64,000 nt of DNA from NCBI RefSeq assembly GCF_000585995.1, contig NZ_CP007410.1:4243430-4307429 (forward strand), in the 5' to 3' direction. Under the pieces are notes generated by a model, which was not told where the DNA came from, did no database searches, and saw only the letters and a program-made list of their open reading frames with translations. The translations under genes were made by a program, and so were the position numbers. Positions 27,580 to 36,694 of the stretch are shown here, piece after piece. Position 1 is the stretch's first letter; each line of letters opens with the position of its first letter. Source of the DNA: Pseudomonas brassicacearum (GTDB lineage Bacteria > Pseudomonadota > Gammaproteobacteria > Pseudomonadales > Pseudomonadaceae).

Positions 27580-28920
27580 ATGAAGCTTAATTACCAGCAG
27601 TCGCTAAATAATTTCTCTGAAGCCTTTCACCTTTCAAAGAAAGAAACCTCGAAAGGAAAGGAATACATTCCAGGAGGTTTTAGCAGACGAACATTTGGCT
27701 ATGGCCCACATGCGATTTTCATCGATAAGGGCGAGGCTCAATATCTTCATACTATCGAAGGAAAAAAGCTACTCGACCTCAATAATAATTTCGCTACTAA
27801 TGTATTGGGCCACAATCATCCAGCGATCATAACGGCAATTCACGAAACGCTGCCAAATGGATTCTCATTTGGAAACCCTACGAATCACGAGCTCGATCTT
27901 GCCAAGCTGATTTGCGAGCGCATTGACTCCGTTGAGCAGGTTAAATTCTTTTGCTCTGCCAGTGAGGCATGCTTGAGTGCCGTGCGGATCGCACGAGGCT
28001 ATACTGCGCGTAAAAAAATTGCGAAATTTGAAGGTGGTTACCACGGTTTTTCCGACGACCTAGCGATCTCGGCTCACCCTAACCCGAACAATTTCCCCGG
28101 CCCGGATACTAATCCTAAGGCACTTCCAGATTCCGATGGGATCCCTGCGTATAAAAGCGACAACGTCATCGTTTTAACTCAAAACGACTTCGAGTCTTGC
28201 GAAAAAATTCTCCGGGGCAATGCGGAAGAAATCGCGTGTCTGATCATGGAGTTACAGACCTGCGCGGGAGGTATCGTAGAGCTCGATAAAGATTTCGTGC
28301 AAAAGCTTCGAACTCTTACAAAGGAACTGGGAATCCTTTTAATCGCTGATGAGACCATCACACTTCGAGCGAATATAAAGGGTCTGCAAAGCGAGTATCA
28401 AATCAAGCCAGATTTGACAGTCCTCGGCAAAATGATCGGTGGGGGCCTACCTATCGGGGCGGTGGGCGGTAGCAAAGAGGTTTTTCGAGTCATCGAGGAA
28501 AACCAGGTCATGATCTCGGGCACCCACCATGGCCACCCATTGGCATGCGCAGCGGGCATTGCCTGCCTTAAGGCCATGGATGAGAAGGCTTATGCACGAC
28601 TCAACGAAATGGCGGCTAAGATCAAATTCGAGCTGAATACTTGGGCGAAAGAATCCAAATATCCGTTTACCGTTTTCGGCTCCTTTTCGGTATTCGCCTA
28701 TGCATTCACTAGAGAGCTAGGTCAGACCATCAACACGCATCGTGACTACTGGCATAAAATCGACGAAAACAGCATGGGCATCTACGCATTGGAAATGGCG
28801 ACTCGCGGCTACTATCCTGTCCACCGTGGCCAGGTAGGACTCACACTTCCGATGACTGACGAGGACGTCGACGGCTACATCGAGACCACAAAGGACATTA
28901 TCCGTCTAATTTACTCCTAG
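27580..28920 (+). CDS. Class III PLP-dependent aminotransferase, glutamate-1-semialdehyde-mutase-like
   Basis: 446 residues from the ATG at 27580 (a TTG lies at 27568). The fold-type I signatures are present: YIPGGFSRRTFGYGP near the N-terminus, YHGF (154-157), the PLP-binding Asp257 in LLIADETITLR, and the Schiff-base Lys284 in LGKMIGGGLPIGAVGG. This is the GSAM group, which includes D-phenylglycine aminotransferase as well as HemL. The DETITLR and MELQ segments differ from HemL, and a catabolic role is more likely than heme synthesis. Low GC and AT-rich codons differ from the flanks, and the gene is closed by a strong terminator, suggesting transfer. Confidence 0.8.
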   Translation: MKLNYQQSLNNFSEAFHLSKKETSKGKEYIPGGFSRRTFGYGPHAIFIDKGEAQYLHTIEGKKLLDLNNNFATNVLGHNHPAIITAIHETLPNGFSFGNPTNHELDLAKLICERIDSVEQVKFFCSASEACLSAVRIARGYTARKKIAKFEGGYHGFSDDLAISAHPNPNNFPGPDTNPKALPDSDGIPAYKSDNVIVLTQNDFESCEKILRGNAEEIACLIMELQTCAGGIVELDKDFVQKLRTLTKELGILLIADETITLRANIKGLQSEYQIKPDLTVLGKMIGGGLPIGAVGGSKEVFRVIEENQVMISGTHHGHPLACAAGIACLKAMDEKAYARLNEMAAKIKFELNTWAKESKYPFTVFGSFSVFAYAFTRELGQTINTHRDYWHKIDENSMGIYALEMATRGYYPVHRGQVGLTLPMTDEDVDGYIETTKDIIRLIYS

Positions 28921-28925
28921 CCATC

Positions 28926-28964
28926 AAAGGCTTGCGTATCCGTATCGGATACGCAAGCCTTTGT
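28926..28964. terminator. Rho-independent terminator after the aminotransferase
   Basis: A perfect 16-bp stem: aaaggcttgcgtatcc pairs with ggatacgcaagccttt around the loop gtatc, five bases after the stop codon. The A/T flanks let it act on both strands. Confidence 0.92.
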
Positions 28965-29478
28965 TATCAGCATTCAAAAAGCAAATTTCTGACTATCACT
29001 CTACAAATGTCCTTAATAGCATTTGTTCGCTGATGAACTGTAAGCCCGCTCCGGATAGTCAATATCTGCTCGCTGACCAGAAGACTAACACCGTCATTGC
29101 CAAACTCTCCTCTCTCAATTATTCCGTTAGCCTGCTGGGCGTGAACAAGGTGCGACACTGCGATTTATTTCTCGAAGCCTGAAAATAAGAAAATTTTATT
29201 TTAAGACAAAGAGTTACGGAAAAACTAGCAGCACGGAAACTTGTAATTGAAGATACCTGCGTTATTGATGAGAGCATCCACACCACCAAATTAGTTGTCC
29301 GCTACGCCAACCTACGCTATACCCGTAACTGTTCTGGCGATGTCACCACCATGTACACGAACTTTACTGCCTGGGGCATAATTTTCTTGCGGCCCCGGTA
29401 ATCTTTTCGGCATCCCTGCCACCTAACACAAACCAGGAGAAAGATTATGTTGATATCCTACGCAGAGCGGCTGAGGCC
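28965..29478. pseudogene. Gap holding a short-chain dehydrogenase scrap on the minus strand
   Basis: At about 29315-29240, read leftward, the frame gives FGGVDALINNAGIFNYKFP, the NNAG motif of short-chain dehydrogenases. A stop precedes it and another follows within 20 residues. The rest of the 500 bases shows only short open frames without recognisable products. The SDR call rests on one motif. Confidence 0.4.
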
Positions 29479-29527
29479 TGATCAGTGATCAGTGATCAGT
29501 GATCAGTGATCAGTGATCAGTGATCAG
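29479..29527. repeat. Heptanucleotide tandem repeat, tgatcag x 7
   Basis: Exactly seven head-to-tail copies of tgatcag (49 bp). Each contains the palindrome tgatca, so the array is a ladder of self-complementary sites. It ends 9 bp before the stop codon of the convergent-reading OprB-type porin gene, so it lies in that gene's 3' untranslated region. Copy-number variation by slippage is likely. Confidence 0.95.
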
Positions 29528-29536
29528 AACTGGGAT

Positions 29537-30838
29537 TTAAAGGCCAATTTGAGATCCCAAATTATAAACTATCTGCAATCCGACGACGGCTCCATTGCTG
29601 CTAGCCTCGGCCTGTGGATTGTAGAAGTTGCTGGGGTTGAACACGTACTGCACGCTTGGCTGGAGTGCTAGATAAGGTGTCGCCTGCCACACCATGTTGA
29701 GCTCTACTCGCGACTCTCCTTTCGACACTCCTTGGTCAACACCGGTGGCCAGAAGTCGCTGGTCATGCTGATATTGAACTTGCTTGTCTCCCAAACGTAG
29801 ATAGCTCGCTTTCAAGCTGACTGAATCTTGAGGGCGCCCGAATGGGCCAACACGGGTTACACCTGCCTCCACGAAGTGTTCGAAAGGCTGTAGATCGTCA
29901 GCACTCCAAGTCCATGCGCCGAATACTTGCCACGCTTTGTCTGGGTTTCCGGCAGAAGAACCGCCTTCGCGAGATAGCGTTTGCATAAAGCGGTAAATTA
30001 AGCCGCTGCTTCCACGACGGGTCGAGCCATCCAATATGTCGGTCTGTTCGGAGGTATTGTAAAAACTATTAAGCTCGTAGTGATAGGCCAAGGGAGTCTG
30101 CGCGAAGTTTTTTTGAGCACCGATGCCTGCCAACCAAGTGATACCACTCGCGTCGCCCGGGTCCCAGTTCCACCCCTTGGTGCGTTTGATGTAATGAGTA
30201 GGGTTGGACTCGAAAGCGCCAGCATGTATGTACTGACCATTGTCGAATGAGTAACGCGAGTAACCGCCCCAGCTACCGTATGGGTAAGGTAATATTCCGG
30301 TGGTGTTTTCAATGATTGGGTCATTACAAGTAACCCAGTTTTCGCAATTTATGATGTAAAAATGCCGCTTAGGATTGCTACGACCAACGTCGATCTCAAG
30401 ATGGTTATCCAACAGCATTTGTTGGTATTCAAACTTCGACAGATATCCCTTGTCGATGTCGTTACGCATAGCTGCGCCACCTAGTGCACTACCTGTGGCT
30501 CCTTGCCAAGCGTTAGCAGTCGGCTGACCTTCATTGCGCATCCACGGAAAGAATGTGTATTCAAACTGGAACGTGCCGCCTGTCAACCCCATGATTTTTG
30601 ACATGTCAAAATCGGCGCCAGCGAAAACTGCACCAGCGTTGGCGAATGTATGGGGACGAGGTCCAGTGTTAAGGTTCTCCAGCATCAGATCGATAACGAT
30701 CAGGTGTGCCTTGACTGGACTACTGTCTGTGGTCGACGAATCGGCCCATGCCGAGTTCGCCATACTACCCAAAGCCAAACCAGCGGTTACACAAAATCGG
30801 CGCGCAGAAGTACCTGCGACGAGTGAGATCGCGTTCAT
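29537..30838 (-). CDS. OprB-family outer-membrane porin
   Basis: 433 residues with a long signal peptide (RRFCVTAGLALGSMANSAWA). OprB-type strands include AGAVFAGADFDMSKIMGLTG, GYLSKFEYQQMLLDNHLEID and the end ALQPSVQYVFNPSNFYNPQA, with a closing amphipathic strand. OprB porins pass sugars and other small neutral solutes. The heptamer array sits in its 3' flank. It lies 68 bp after the amidase gene in the same direction, so the two probably form an operon. Confidence 0.82.
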   Translation of the reverse strand: MNAISLVAGTSARRFCVTAGLALGSMANSAWADSSTTDSSPVKAHLIVIDLMLENLNTGPRPHTFANAGAVFAGADFDMSKIMGLTGGTFQFEYTFFPWMRNEGQPTANAWQGATGSALGGAAMRNDIDKGYLSKFEYQQMLLDNHLEIDVGRSNPKRHFYIINCENWVTCNDPIIENTTGILPYPYGSWGGYSRYSFDNGQYIHAGAFESNPTHYIKRTKGWNWDPGDASGITWLAGIGAQKNFAQTPLAYHYELNSFYNTSEQTDILDGSTRRGSSGLIYRFMQTLSREGGSSAGNPDKAWQVFGAWTWSADDLQPFEHFVEAGVTRVGPFGRPQDSVSLKASYLRLGDKQVQYQHDQRLLATGVDQGVSKGESRVELNMVWQATPYLALQPSVQYVFNPSNFYNPQAEASSNGAVVGLQIVYNLGSQIGL

Positions 30839-30906
30839 TCATTTAATCCGAGAAAGGTTTTTGGTCGCGCAGCCAGTGCAGTTGCGCTTAAGGTAAGACC
30901 AGCCGA

Positions 30907-32418
30907 TCAGTGTGCGATGGGCGAAAGTGGGCCAGGCCCCCAGATCGACTCAAGCGTGCGACCGATTGCCAGAAGTTGGGCATCCGTTCCAGGCAATCCG
31001 TCAATCTCCATTCCTACTGGAAGTCCGGACTCTTTCCCAACACCTACGGGAATACTAAGACCAGGCATCTTCACGTTGCTGCTCGGGTCGGTATTTCGAA
31101 TAATCCGACCAAATTTTTGAGGCGTTCCGGCGTCAGGGCCGGCCTTGATTGCCACCTCTGGAACCGTGGGGAACAGAAGAGCATCGAGCTTGTTCTCCTC
31201 GAATGTCTTTTTATAGAGAGCTAGCAAGGCTGGGATACCCGTCTTGATCGCTTGCGCATAAGCCGGGCCGCCAGGAATCATCTTTCCATCAGACCCAACG
31301 ACATTACCAGGCACCACCATAGCCGAGAAAATACCTTGGACGTCGGGACTCGAAATTTTGGTGGCCAGGGTTTCGAATGACACTCCGGTGGATTGTGATT
31401 TCAGGTAGTCAGTCAGGGCCTTACGCGCTTCCATTATCGCAACTGGCGTTGCCACAGCTGATGCCAATTGCCCCATACCCGGCATGCTGACTGAGACGAT
31501 CTCTACTCCCGAACTGCGGAGCTTCTCTACAGCGGCGTTAGCTTGTGCCGAGACTTCCGGTTCTAGATCAGCCCAGAAAAAATCTGGAATGCCCAGTCGA
31601 ATATGATGGGCAGGTATTGGCTTCAGAAGAGAGGCACCGCTGAGAATCGAATCCAGCAGTATGATATCTCCGACGCTGTTGGCCATTGGACCTGCCGTAT
31701 CGCGACTGGTCGAAATAGGTGTGATGCCTACACTGCTGTATCGCCCAACCGTTGGGCGAAATCCAACACAGCCATTCAACGCGCAGGGCGCACGGCTTGA
31801 GCCACCTGTGTCCGTTCCCATTGCGATCGGAATCAACCGAGCCCCCAGGGCGGCGGCACTCCCCGATGACGAACCACCGGCAATGCGAGAGTTATCAAAC
31901 GCATTGCGTACACCGATCAGCCGTGGAAGATGAAAGGCAGTGTTGTAACCGGTAGCGCCAAACGAGAGCTCATGCATATTGGTCTTGCCGATCACAATGG
32001 CGCCTGCGGCCTGAAGCTTATCGATAATCGGCGCATTTACCTTCGGAAAGAAATTAACGAGAGCTGGAGTACCGGCTGTGTTCGTAAAACCAATGACCTG
32101 AATGTTGTCCTTTATCGCTATAGGGACGCCACCCAAGGGAAGGCACTGCTCACCCTTAGCGAGTCGCGCATCAGCAGCACGGGCCTCGCTCAAGGCTCTC
32201 TTTGGGTTTAAAGAAATGAAAGCGTTGAGCTCGGGATGCGCGCCAATGCGGCCCAGCCAGTAGCTGACAACCGATTGACTGGAAACCTTCTTCGCGCAGA
32301 TGGCTTGTGCCGTCTGCTCAGCGCTCATCAAGTAGAAGTCTTTCGGTATGTCCGACGCCGATACGCCAGCGCTTGCTGCCATAAGGCCGATCGCTAAGCA
32401 AGAGAGTCTGGTCTTCAC
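30907..32418 (-). CDS. Exported amidase-signature hydrolase, mandelamide-hydrolase-like
   Basis: 503 residues from a GTG at 32418 with aaggaa ahead, starting directly with a signal peptide (SCLAIGLMAASAGVSA). The Ser-cisSer-Lys triad is visible: Lys103 in AIKDNI, the GGSSSGS loop at 181-187 and Ser207 in GTDTGGSSR. The spacing equals that of mandelamide hydrolase (K100, S180, S204, from memory). It should release ammonia from an aryl amide in the periplasm. The frame extends to 32469, but those residues would sit ahead of the signal peptide. Followed by an OprB porin gene. Confidence 0.85.
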   Translation of the reverse strand: MKTRLSCLAIGLMAASAGVSASDIPKDFYLMSAEQTAQAICAKKVSSQSVVSYWLGRIGAHPELNAFISLNPKRALSEARAADARLAKGEQCLPLGGVPIAIKDNIQVIGFTNTAGTPALVNFFPKVNAPIIDKLQAAGAIVIGKTNMHELSFGATGYNTAFHLPRLIGVRNAFDNSRIAGGSSSGSAAALGARLIPIAMGTDTGGSSRAPCALNGCVGFRPTVGRYSSVGITPISTSRDTAGPMANSVGDIILLDSILSGASLLKPIPAHHIRLGIPDFFWADLEPEVSAQANAAVEKLRSSGVEIVSVSMPGMGQLASAVATPVAIMEARKALTDYLKSQSTGVSFETLATKISSPDVQGIFSAMVVPGNVVGSDGKMIPGGPAYAQAIKTGIPALLALYKKTFEENKLDALLFPTVPEVAIKAGPDAGTPQKFGRIIRNTDPSSNVKMPGLSIPVGVGKESGLPVGMEIDGLPGTDAQLLAIGRTLESIWGPGPLSPIAH

Positions 32419-32517
32419 GGATATTCCTTGCGAATCATTCGATCCCCACTGCAGGTCTCGATTATTCATTTACGCACATGGAAATATCCGTCAAACATCC
32501 TCATTAATGAGGAGGTG

Positions 32518-33237
32518 TCAGTGCGCGCCCATACGCATGGCAAGCTCGGTTCGATTACCAGAGTTTGTCTTGATCATCGCGTTCTTCAAATGAGTTCGAA
32601 CCGTGGTGAAACCTATGGACATTATACGGGCGATCTCTTTATCGCTCCTACCTGCCGCAACGTGCTCTACAACAGCCCGTTCTCGTGGACTCAAAGCACC
32701 CTTAGGAGGCATTTCAGCTGCAAGTGCTTTCTGAAAATAGGGTGTTAGCGCGTTAAGCAGTGAAAGCTCTCTAATTCCAAACGCAGGTTGATCGACGCTA
32801 CGCCATATGCGCAAATCACCCACATCCCGACCTTGGTTGAAGAAGAAAATGTTCACTCCATGGTGCATCCAGCACGGCTTGAGGAATTCGGCGTAGAGCT
32901 CACTTTGCTCTAAGCTTCGCCGGCTGATCACGTCGTCGACACAGATAGCTTGGCGCCTGGATCTCAACGCCGGTGTTAAGATATCGTTCACGTGAATTCG
33001 CTTGTCATACTCCCTAAGCATTTGCGCATCAATATTGACCGCCGCGCAACGGGTCGATCGACTCAGTCCGCTATCCCAAAGGTACGAAGCTCCAAAGTCT
33101 GACCGCAGTAACAGCGTAACATCACCAAGCACCTGCTGACGCACGTCGTCACCCGCGCCACCTGTGCGGAGTCGCCAGACGACTTGAGCGAATAAGTCAA
33201 GCTCATAACTCGTCATAGTCATTTGGTTGATTTGCAT
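32518..33237 (-). CDS. LuxR-type transcription regulator
   Basis: 239 residues. The C-terminal GerE helix-turn-helix is clear (LSPRERAVVEHVAAGRSDKE then IARIMSIGFTTVRTHLKNAM). The N-terminal 170 residues have no receiver and do not show the usual autoinducer-binding Trp/Tyr pattern, so the signal is unknown. It lies 100 bp upstream of the amidase gene in the same direction and is its most likely regulator. Confidence 0.85.
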   Translation of the reverse strand: MQINQMTMTSYELDLFAQVVWRLRTGGAGDDVRQQVLGDVTLLLRSDFGASYLWDSGLSRSTRCAAVNIDAQMLREYDKRIHVNDILTPALRSRRQAICVDDVISRRSLEQSELYAEFLKPCWMHHGVNIFFFNQGRDVGDLRIWRSVDQPAFGIRELSLLNALTPYFQKALAAEMPPKGALSPRERAVVEHVAAGRSDKEIARIMSIGFTTVRTHLKNAMIKTNSGNRTELAMRMGAH

Positions 33238-33609
33238 GGCATGCCTCTGTAATTAACCCGGACGTCCGAGCAATTTCTGGGCCTGATTGCGTTGTCTGGT
33301 AATGCCAAGAGCCTCAAAAAATCGTGATATCGGTCGTGATTTCACTAGCGTAGGGCTCTTGCACTTATCTCGCTGCGATTTTCAGCCGGTTAGAAAATGG
33401 TTCCTATAGCACTGCTGATTGACACAGTTTTCTCCCTTTTTAGGTGAGTCGAATATTCTCCCCAAACGATATGTAGCTTCGATAAGTAACGTTCTTGGCA
33501 CTGCGACTTCACTTAACGACGACGCAACATAGCCATGATCAATAGATTGCCTGACCATCTCCCGCTGAGCCACTGACGTCGAACGCTAACGCCAACAACC
33601 AGACAAAGG
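33238..33609. other. Gap with no recognisable gene
   Basis: A minus-strand frame at 33382-33573 is open, but its product matches no family I know. The sequence leads into the broken hpa/aldehyde dehydrogenase region and is probably rearranged DNA. Confidence 0.35.
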
Positions 33610-34170
33610 CCTACTGCACAGCCTTGCCCTCGTCAATGGAGTCTTGGCTGTCCAGACCGTCCCAGCGAAGCTGGCCCATCAGCACATGGAGCATCTGGCC
33701 CCAGGCCTTGCTTAAGGAAATCTTGCCATTCCGCAGAACCCCAAAATTGGCAATTGAAGCCAATATTCCCGCGGGTGCGCTGAACATTTTGATCGGTGGC
33801 GGCTCTAGTAGGCAGAGGTTTGGTCGACCCCACGGGCACAGACAAGGTTTTTCGTTCACCGGCTCGATACCGACCGGTATCGCTATCGGCGAGAGTGCCA
33901 TGGGGCCAGACTGACCCGTACCACGCTTGAACTGGGCGAAAACTCCGCACGCTTCCTGCGTGATGTCGCGCTGGTCAGGGCTATAAGCGGCATTATCGAA
34001 GCCGAATTCCTGCATCCTAGAAAATCTGCGCTACCAGCAAGCTTTCCTCTGTCCATCGCTTCCAGCTCAATCCAATCATGGACGAACTGCCGCAATGCAT
34101 GGGCAAACTGAACATCAACTCGCCCCTGGGTAAAAGCACTGATTCAGTCCGGTCACTAACCGCGCGCGTC
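33610..34170 (+). pseudogene. Aldehyde dehydrogenase remnant (phenylacetaldehyde-dehydrogenase-like)
   Basis: Pieces of one ALDH appear in order across frames: AIEANIPAGALNILIGGGS, GFSFTGSIPTGIAIGESAM, TRTTLELGENSARFL, AISGIIEAEFLHP, KICATSKLSSVHRFQLN, and GKLNINSPLGKSTDSV. These are the NAD-binding, ELGG, catalytic-Cys and following regions of a FeaB/PadA-like enzyme. Frameshifts separate them and both ends are missing. It once belonged next to aromatic catabolism genes. Confidence 0.65.
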
Positions 34171-34173
34171 AAC

Positions 34174-34490
34174 TTAAACCCGGTTATTTTTTTTAAAGGC
34201 TTGCGCATAAACAGCACAATGATGCACACCATGACCGGATTTCTGCCGACGCACGAGACCATCGCGCTCCAGCCGACTGAGAACCCCGGTCATGCTTGGC
34301 ACGAGAATGCAAGCATGGTGAGCAAGCTGATGGCTCTCAGGCGCCCCCTGCTGACGCGATATCCGAATGATCCGCCATTGCTGTTCCGTCCGATTGTGCT
34401 TGTTAAGTGCCGGTCGAAAAAAAGCCATTGCGGCTTCGCGGGCTTGCAATAACGCCAGTGTCAGGGAAAGTCTGGGGGAGCCATATCGAA
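34174..34490 (-). pseudogene. hpaR: hpaR, MarR-type regulator remnant
   Basis: On the minus strand it reads LSLTLALLQAREAAMAFFRP then ALNKHNRTEQQWRIIRISRQ and ACILVPSMTGVLSRLERDGL, the N-terminal and DNA-binding parts of HpaR, which represses homoprotocatechuate genes. The wing and C-terminal helices (after RRQKSGHG) are scrambled, and an intact ATG is lacking upstream. The gene is dead. Confidence 0.7.
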
Positions 34491-34723
34491 ATACTTGAAT
34501 GGGCGATTCGGCAGCTTAGTATCGCCAGCCTACCGGCCCAGCGCCCGCTTGCCCATCCCTCCCTCGGTCAAGATCAATGCATCTGCTGCCGAAGCGCTCT
34601 GAAAAGTGCAATTAATTCACCGTAAAAGCCATTTTTACGTACCCAATCGGCGGCCATGATCATCAGCACAAGATCAATAAGACAACAGCCAATTCACCTA
34701 TGCTCTGCTCAACGCAACCCCGG

Positions 34724-35190
34724 CTACCGCTGGCGATACTCCCCTGGAATGATCTGCGCGTAGCGCTGGAAGAACCGACAGAAGTAAGCCGGATCCTTGA
34801 ACCAAAGCTGATAGCAGGTTTCATTGGCGGAACTGTCTGTGAACAGCAGCAGACGCTTAGCTTCCTGCATCAGACGTTCCATCATAGACCGTTTGGGCGG
34901 CAGGGCGGCCATCCTCCGACACACGTCATTGAGCCGTGCTTCCACCACTCCGATACCGTCAGCGTAACGCGACAAGGGTCAATGTTGCAGGGAATGAGCT
35001 TCAATCGATTCATTGAACCGGTGGAAAATTTTCATATCCTCGTGCCAAGCCGGCCTTGCTTCCAACGAGTTGGAAAACAGGCACAACAAATTCACCATGG
35101 TCAGTCGCGTCAAACTATCCAGCGCCGCGCTGCGCCCGGGACGATAACTCACCATCTCTACTCTCACTCAACTCCTCGAACAAATAATCA
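34724..35190 (-). pseudogene. hpaA: hpaA, AraC-type activator remnant with an in-frame TGA
   Basis: Two open pieces join in one frame. 35167-34979 gives LTRLTMVNLLCLFSNSLEAR to FNESIEAHSLQH, and 34975-34724 gives PLSRYADGIGVVEARLNDVC to FKDPAYFCRFFQRYAQIIPG, the AraC DNA-binding domain. Between them is TGA where HpaA-like proteins have Trp (QHWPLS), a TGG to TGA change. The N-terminal cupin part is largely missing. HpaA activates the 4-hydroxyphenylacetate hydroxylase genes; this copy cannot be full length. Confidence 0.72.
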
Positions 35191-35191
35191 A

Positions 35192-35310
35192 GGTTCCGGC
35201 ACCAGTCATAGAGGCGGCCAGTACAGCTTCGAGGTGTTCGCCGAGATCAAAAACGCATGTATTTCGATGGGCGGTCATCACCTTCCACGCTGGGGGATTG
35301 AGCAATACCG
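35192..35310 (+). pseudogene. hpaE: hpaE 3' end (CHMS dehydrogenase), fragment
   Basis: The frame reads TSHRGGQYSFEVFAEIKNAC then ISMGGHHLPRWGIE, the C-terminal end of 5-carboxymethyl-2-hydroxymuconate semialdehyde dehydrogenase. It lies just before hpaD, which is where hpaE stands in intact hpa clusters. The other ~450 residues and the hpaG genes are deleted, and the remnant of hpaA abuts it from the left. The expected stop after RWG is also lost. Confidence 0.65.
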
Positions 35311-35349
35311 GAATCCCCCTAAAACAACAACGATTTCAGGAGAATTATC

Positions 35350-36207
35350 ATGGGCGAAGTCGTCCTGGCCGCGAAAATCTGCCACGTCCCCTCGATGTAT
35401 TTGTCGGAGCTGCCCGGCAAACACCATGGCTGCCGTGAGGCGGCGATTGCCGGCCACAAGGAAATCGGCCGGCGTGCCCGTGAACTGGGCGCCGACACCG
35501 CCGTGGTGTTCGACGTGCACTGGCTGGTCAACAGCGCCTATCACGTCAACAGCGGCGAGCACTTCAAGGGTGTCTACACCAGCAACGAGCTGCCGCACTT
35601 CATCAAGAACATGGAGTACGAATACTCAGGCGCCCCGGAACTGGGCGAACTGATCGCCGCCGAAGCCAATGCCGTCGACGTGCGCACCCTGACGCACAAC
35701 ATACCAAGCCTGGAACTGGAATACGGCACGCTGGTGCCCATGCGCTACATGCACATGGATGTCCCGCAAGACCAGAAACTCAACGTTGTGTCGATTGCCG
35801 CCTGGTGCGCCTGGCATCGCCTGCAAGACAGCTTCGCCTTCGGCGCCGCCGTGCGCCGGGCCATCGAAAAAAGCGATCGCAAGGTGCTGGTGCTGGCGTC
35901 CGGCTCGCTGTCCCACCGTTTCTCCGATGATCGCAACGCCGAAACCAACATCCACAACTGGACGCGGGAATTCGACAAACAGGTCGACCTGCACGTCGTC
36001 GAAATGTGGCGCCAGGGCCGCTGGAAAGAGTTCTGCGCGATGCTCCCGGACTATGCCGAACACTGCTTTGGCGAAGGCAAGATGCATGACACCGCGATGC
36101 TGCTGGGGTTGCTCGGCGGGCCGGATTACACCAAGCCCGCCGAGATCATCACCGAACCCTTTGGCAGCTCGGGCACCGGGCAGATCAACGCCATTTTCCC
36201 TGTTTGA
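35350..36207 (+). CDS. hpaD: 3,4-dihydroxyphenylacetate 2,3-dioxygenase HpaD
   Basis: 285 residues, normal length for this LigB-type extradiol dioxygenase. It begins MGEVVLAAKICHVPSMYLSE with the first metal-site His. Next come TAVVFDVHWLVNSAYHVNSG and TLVPMRYMHMDV, and KVLVLASGSLSHRF lies in the second half. It opens the ring of homoprotocatechuate to give CHMS. The ribosome site aggaga is strong. The next enzyme, hpaE, is deleted, so the product would not be processed by this locus. Confidence 0.93.
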   Translation: MGEVVLAAKICHVPSMYLSELPGKHHGCREAAIAGHKEIGRRARELGADTAVVFDVHWLVNSAYHVNSGEHFKGVYTSNELPHFIKNMEYEYSGAPELGELIAAEANAVDVRTLTHNIPSLELEYGTLVPMRYMHMDVPQDQKLNVVSIAAWCAWHRLQDSFAFGAAVRRAIEKSDRKVLVLASGSLSHRFSDDRNAETNIHNWTREFDKQVDLHVVEMWRQGRWKEFCAMLPDYAEHCFGEGKMHDTAMLLGLLGGPDYTKPAEIITEPFGSSGTGQINAIFPV

Positions 36208-36250
36208 GCGCATGGCCGCCCGGCATCCCGCGCGGCCTGAAGGAGCCACC

Positions 36251-36637
36251 ATGCCCCACTTCATTGCTGAGTACACCGACAACATCGAGCAACACGTGGA
36301 CCTGCCCGGCCTGTTCGAACAAGTCCACGCCACCCTGGGCGATAGCGGCGTGTTCCCGCTGGGCGACATCCGCAGCCGTGGCGTGCGGCTGGACACCTGG
36401 CGCATGGCCGACGGCAAACACGACTACGCCTTCGTACACATGACCCTCAAAGTCGGCCATGGCCGCGACTTGGCGACACGACAGGCCGTCGCCCAACGCC
36501 CGTTCGATGTCATCACCGCGCACTTCGCCGACCTGCGAGCCCAACGCCTGCTGGCCTTGTCGTTTGAAATGGTCGAATTGCACGAGCAGCTCAACTTCAA
36601 GCAAAACAATGTGGCGCCTTCCTCAAGGCACAGGTGA
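36251..36637 (+). CDS. hpaF: 5-carboxymethyl-2-hydroxymuconate delta-isomerase HpaF
   Basis: 128 residues starting MPHFIAEYTDNIEQHVDLPG with the catalytic Pro exposed after Met removal, as in the tautomerase superfamily. Other CHMI features are GVFPLGDIRSRGVRLDTWRM and FVHMTLKVGHGRDLATRQAV. It works after HpaE in the homoprotocatechuate pathway. The ribosome site aaggagcc precedes the ATG. It is 43 bp after hpaD. Confidence 0.92.
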   Translation: MPHFIAEYTDNIEQHVDLPGLFEQVHATLGDSGVFPLGDIRSRGVRLDTWRMADGKHDYAFVHMTLKVGHGRDLATRQAVAQRPFDVITAHFADLRAQRLLALSFEMVELHEQLNFKQNNVAPSSRHR

Positions 36638-36694
36638 GTTAACCCGCCCCAGCCCGTTCGTCCCATCGGCCTCTCAAACAAAAAGTATAAAACC

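Noticed and set aside
27580..28920. Housekeeping hemL
   Set aside because: The PLP motifs fit the GSAM group, but the DETITLR and MELQ regions, low GC and catabolic neighbours make heme synthesis unlikely.
29479..29527. Possible CRISPR or iteron array
   Set aside because: The units are 7 bp with no spacers, there are no cas or rep genes, and the structure is a simple tandem repeat.
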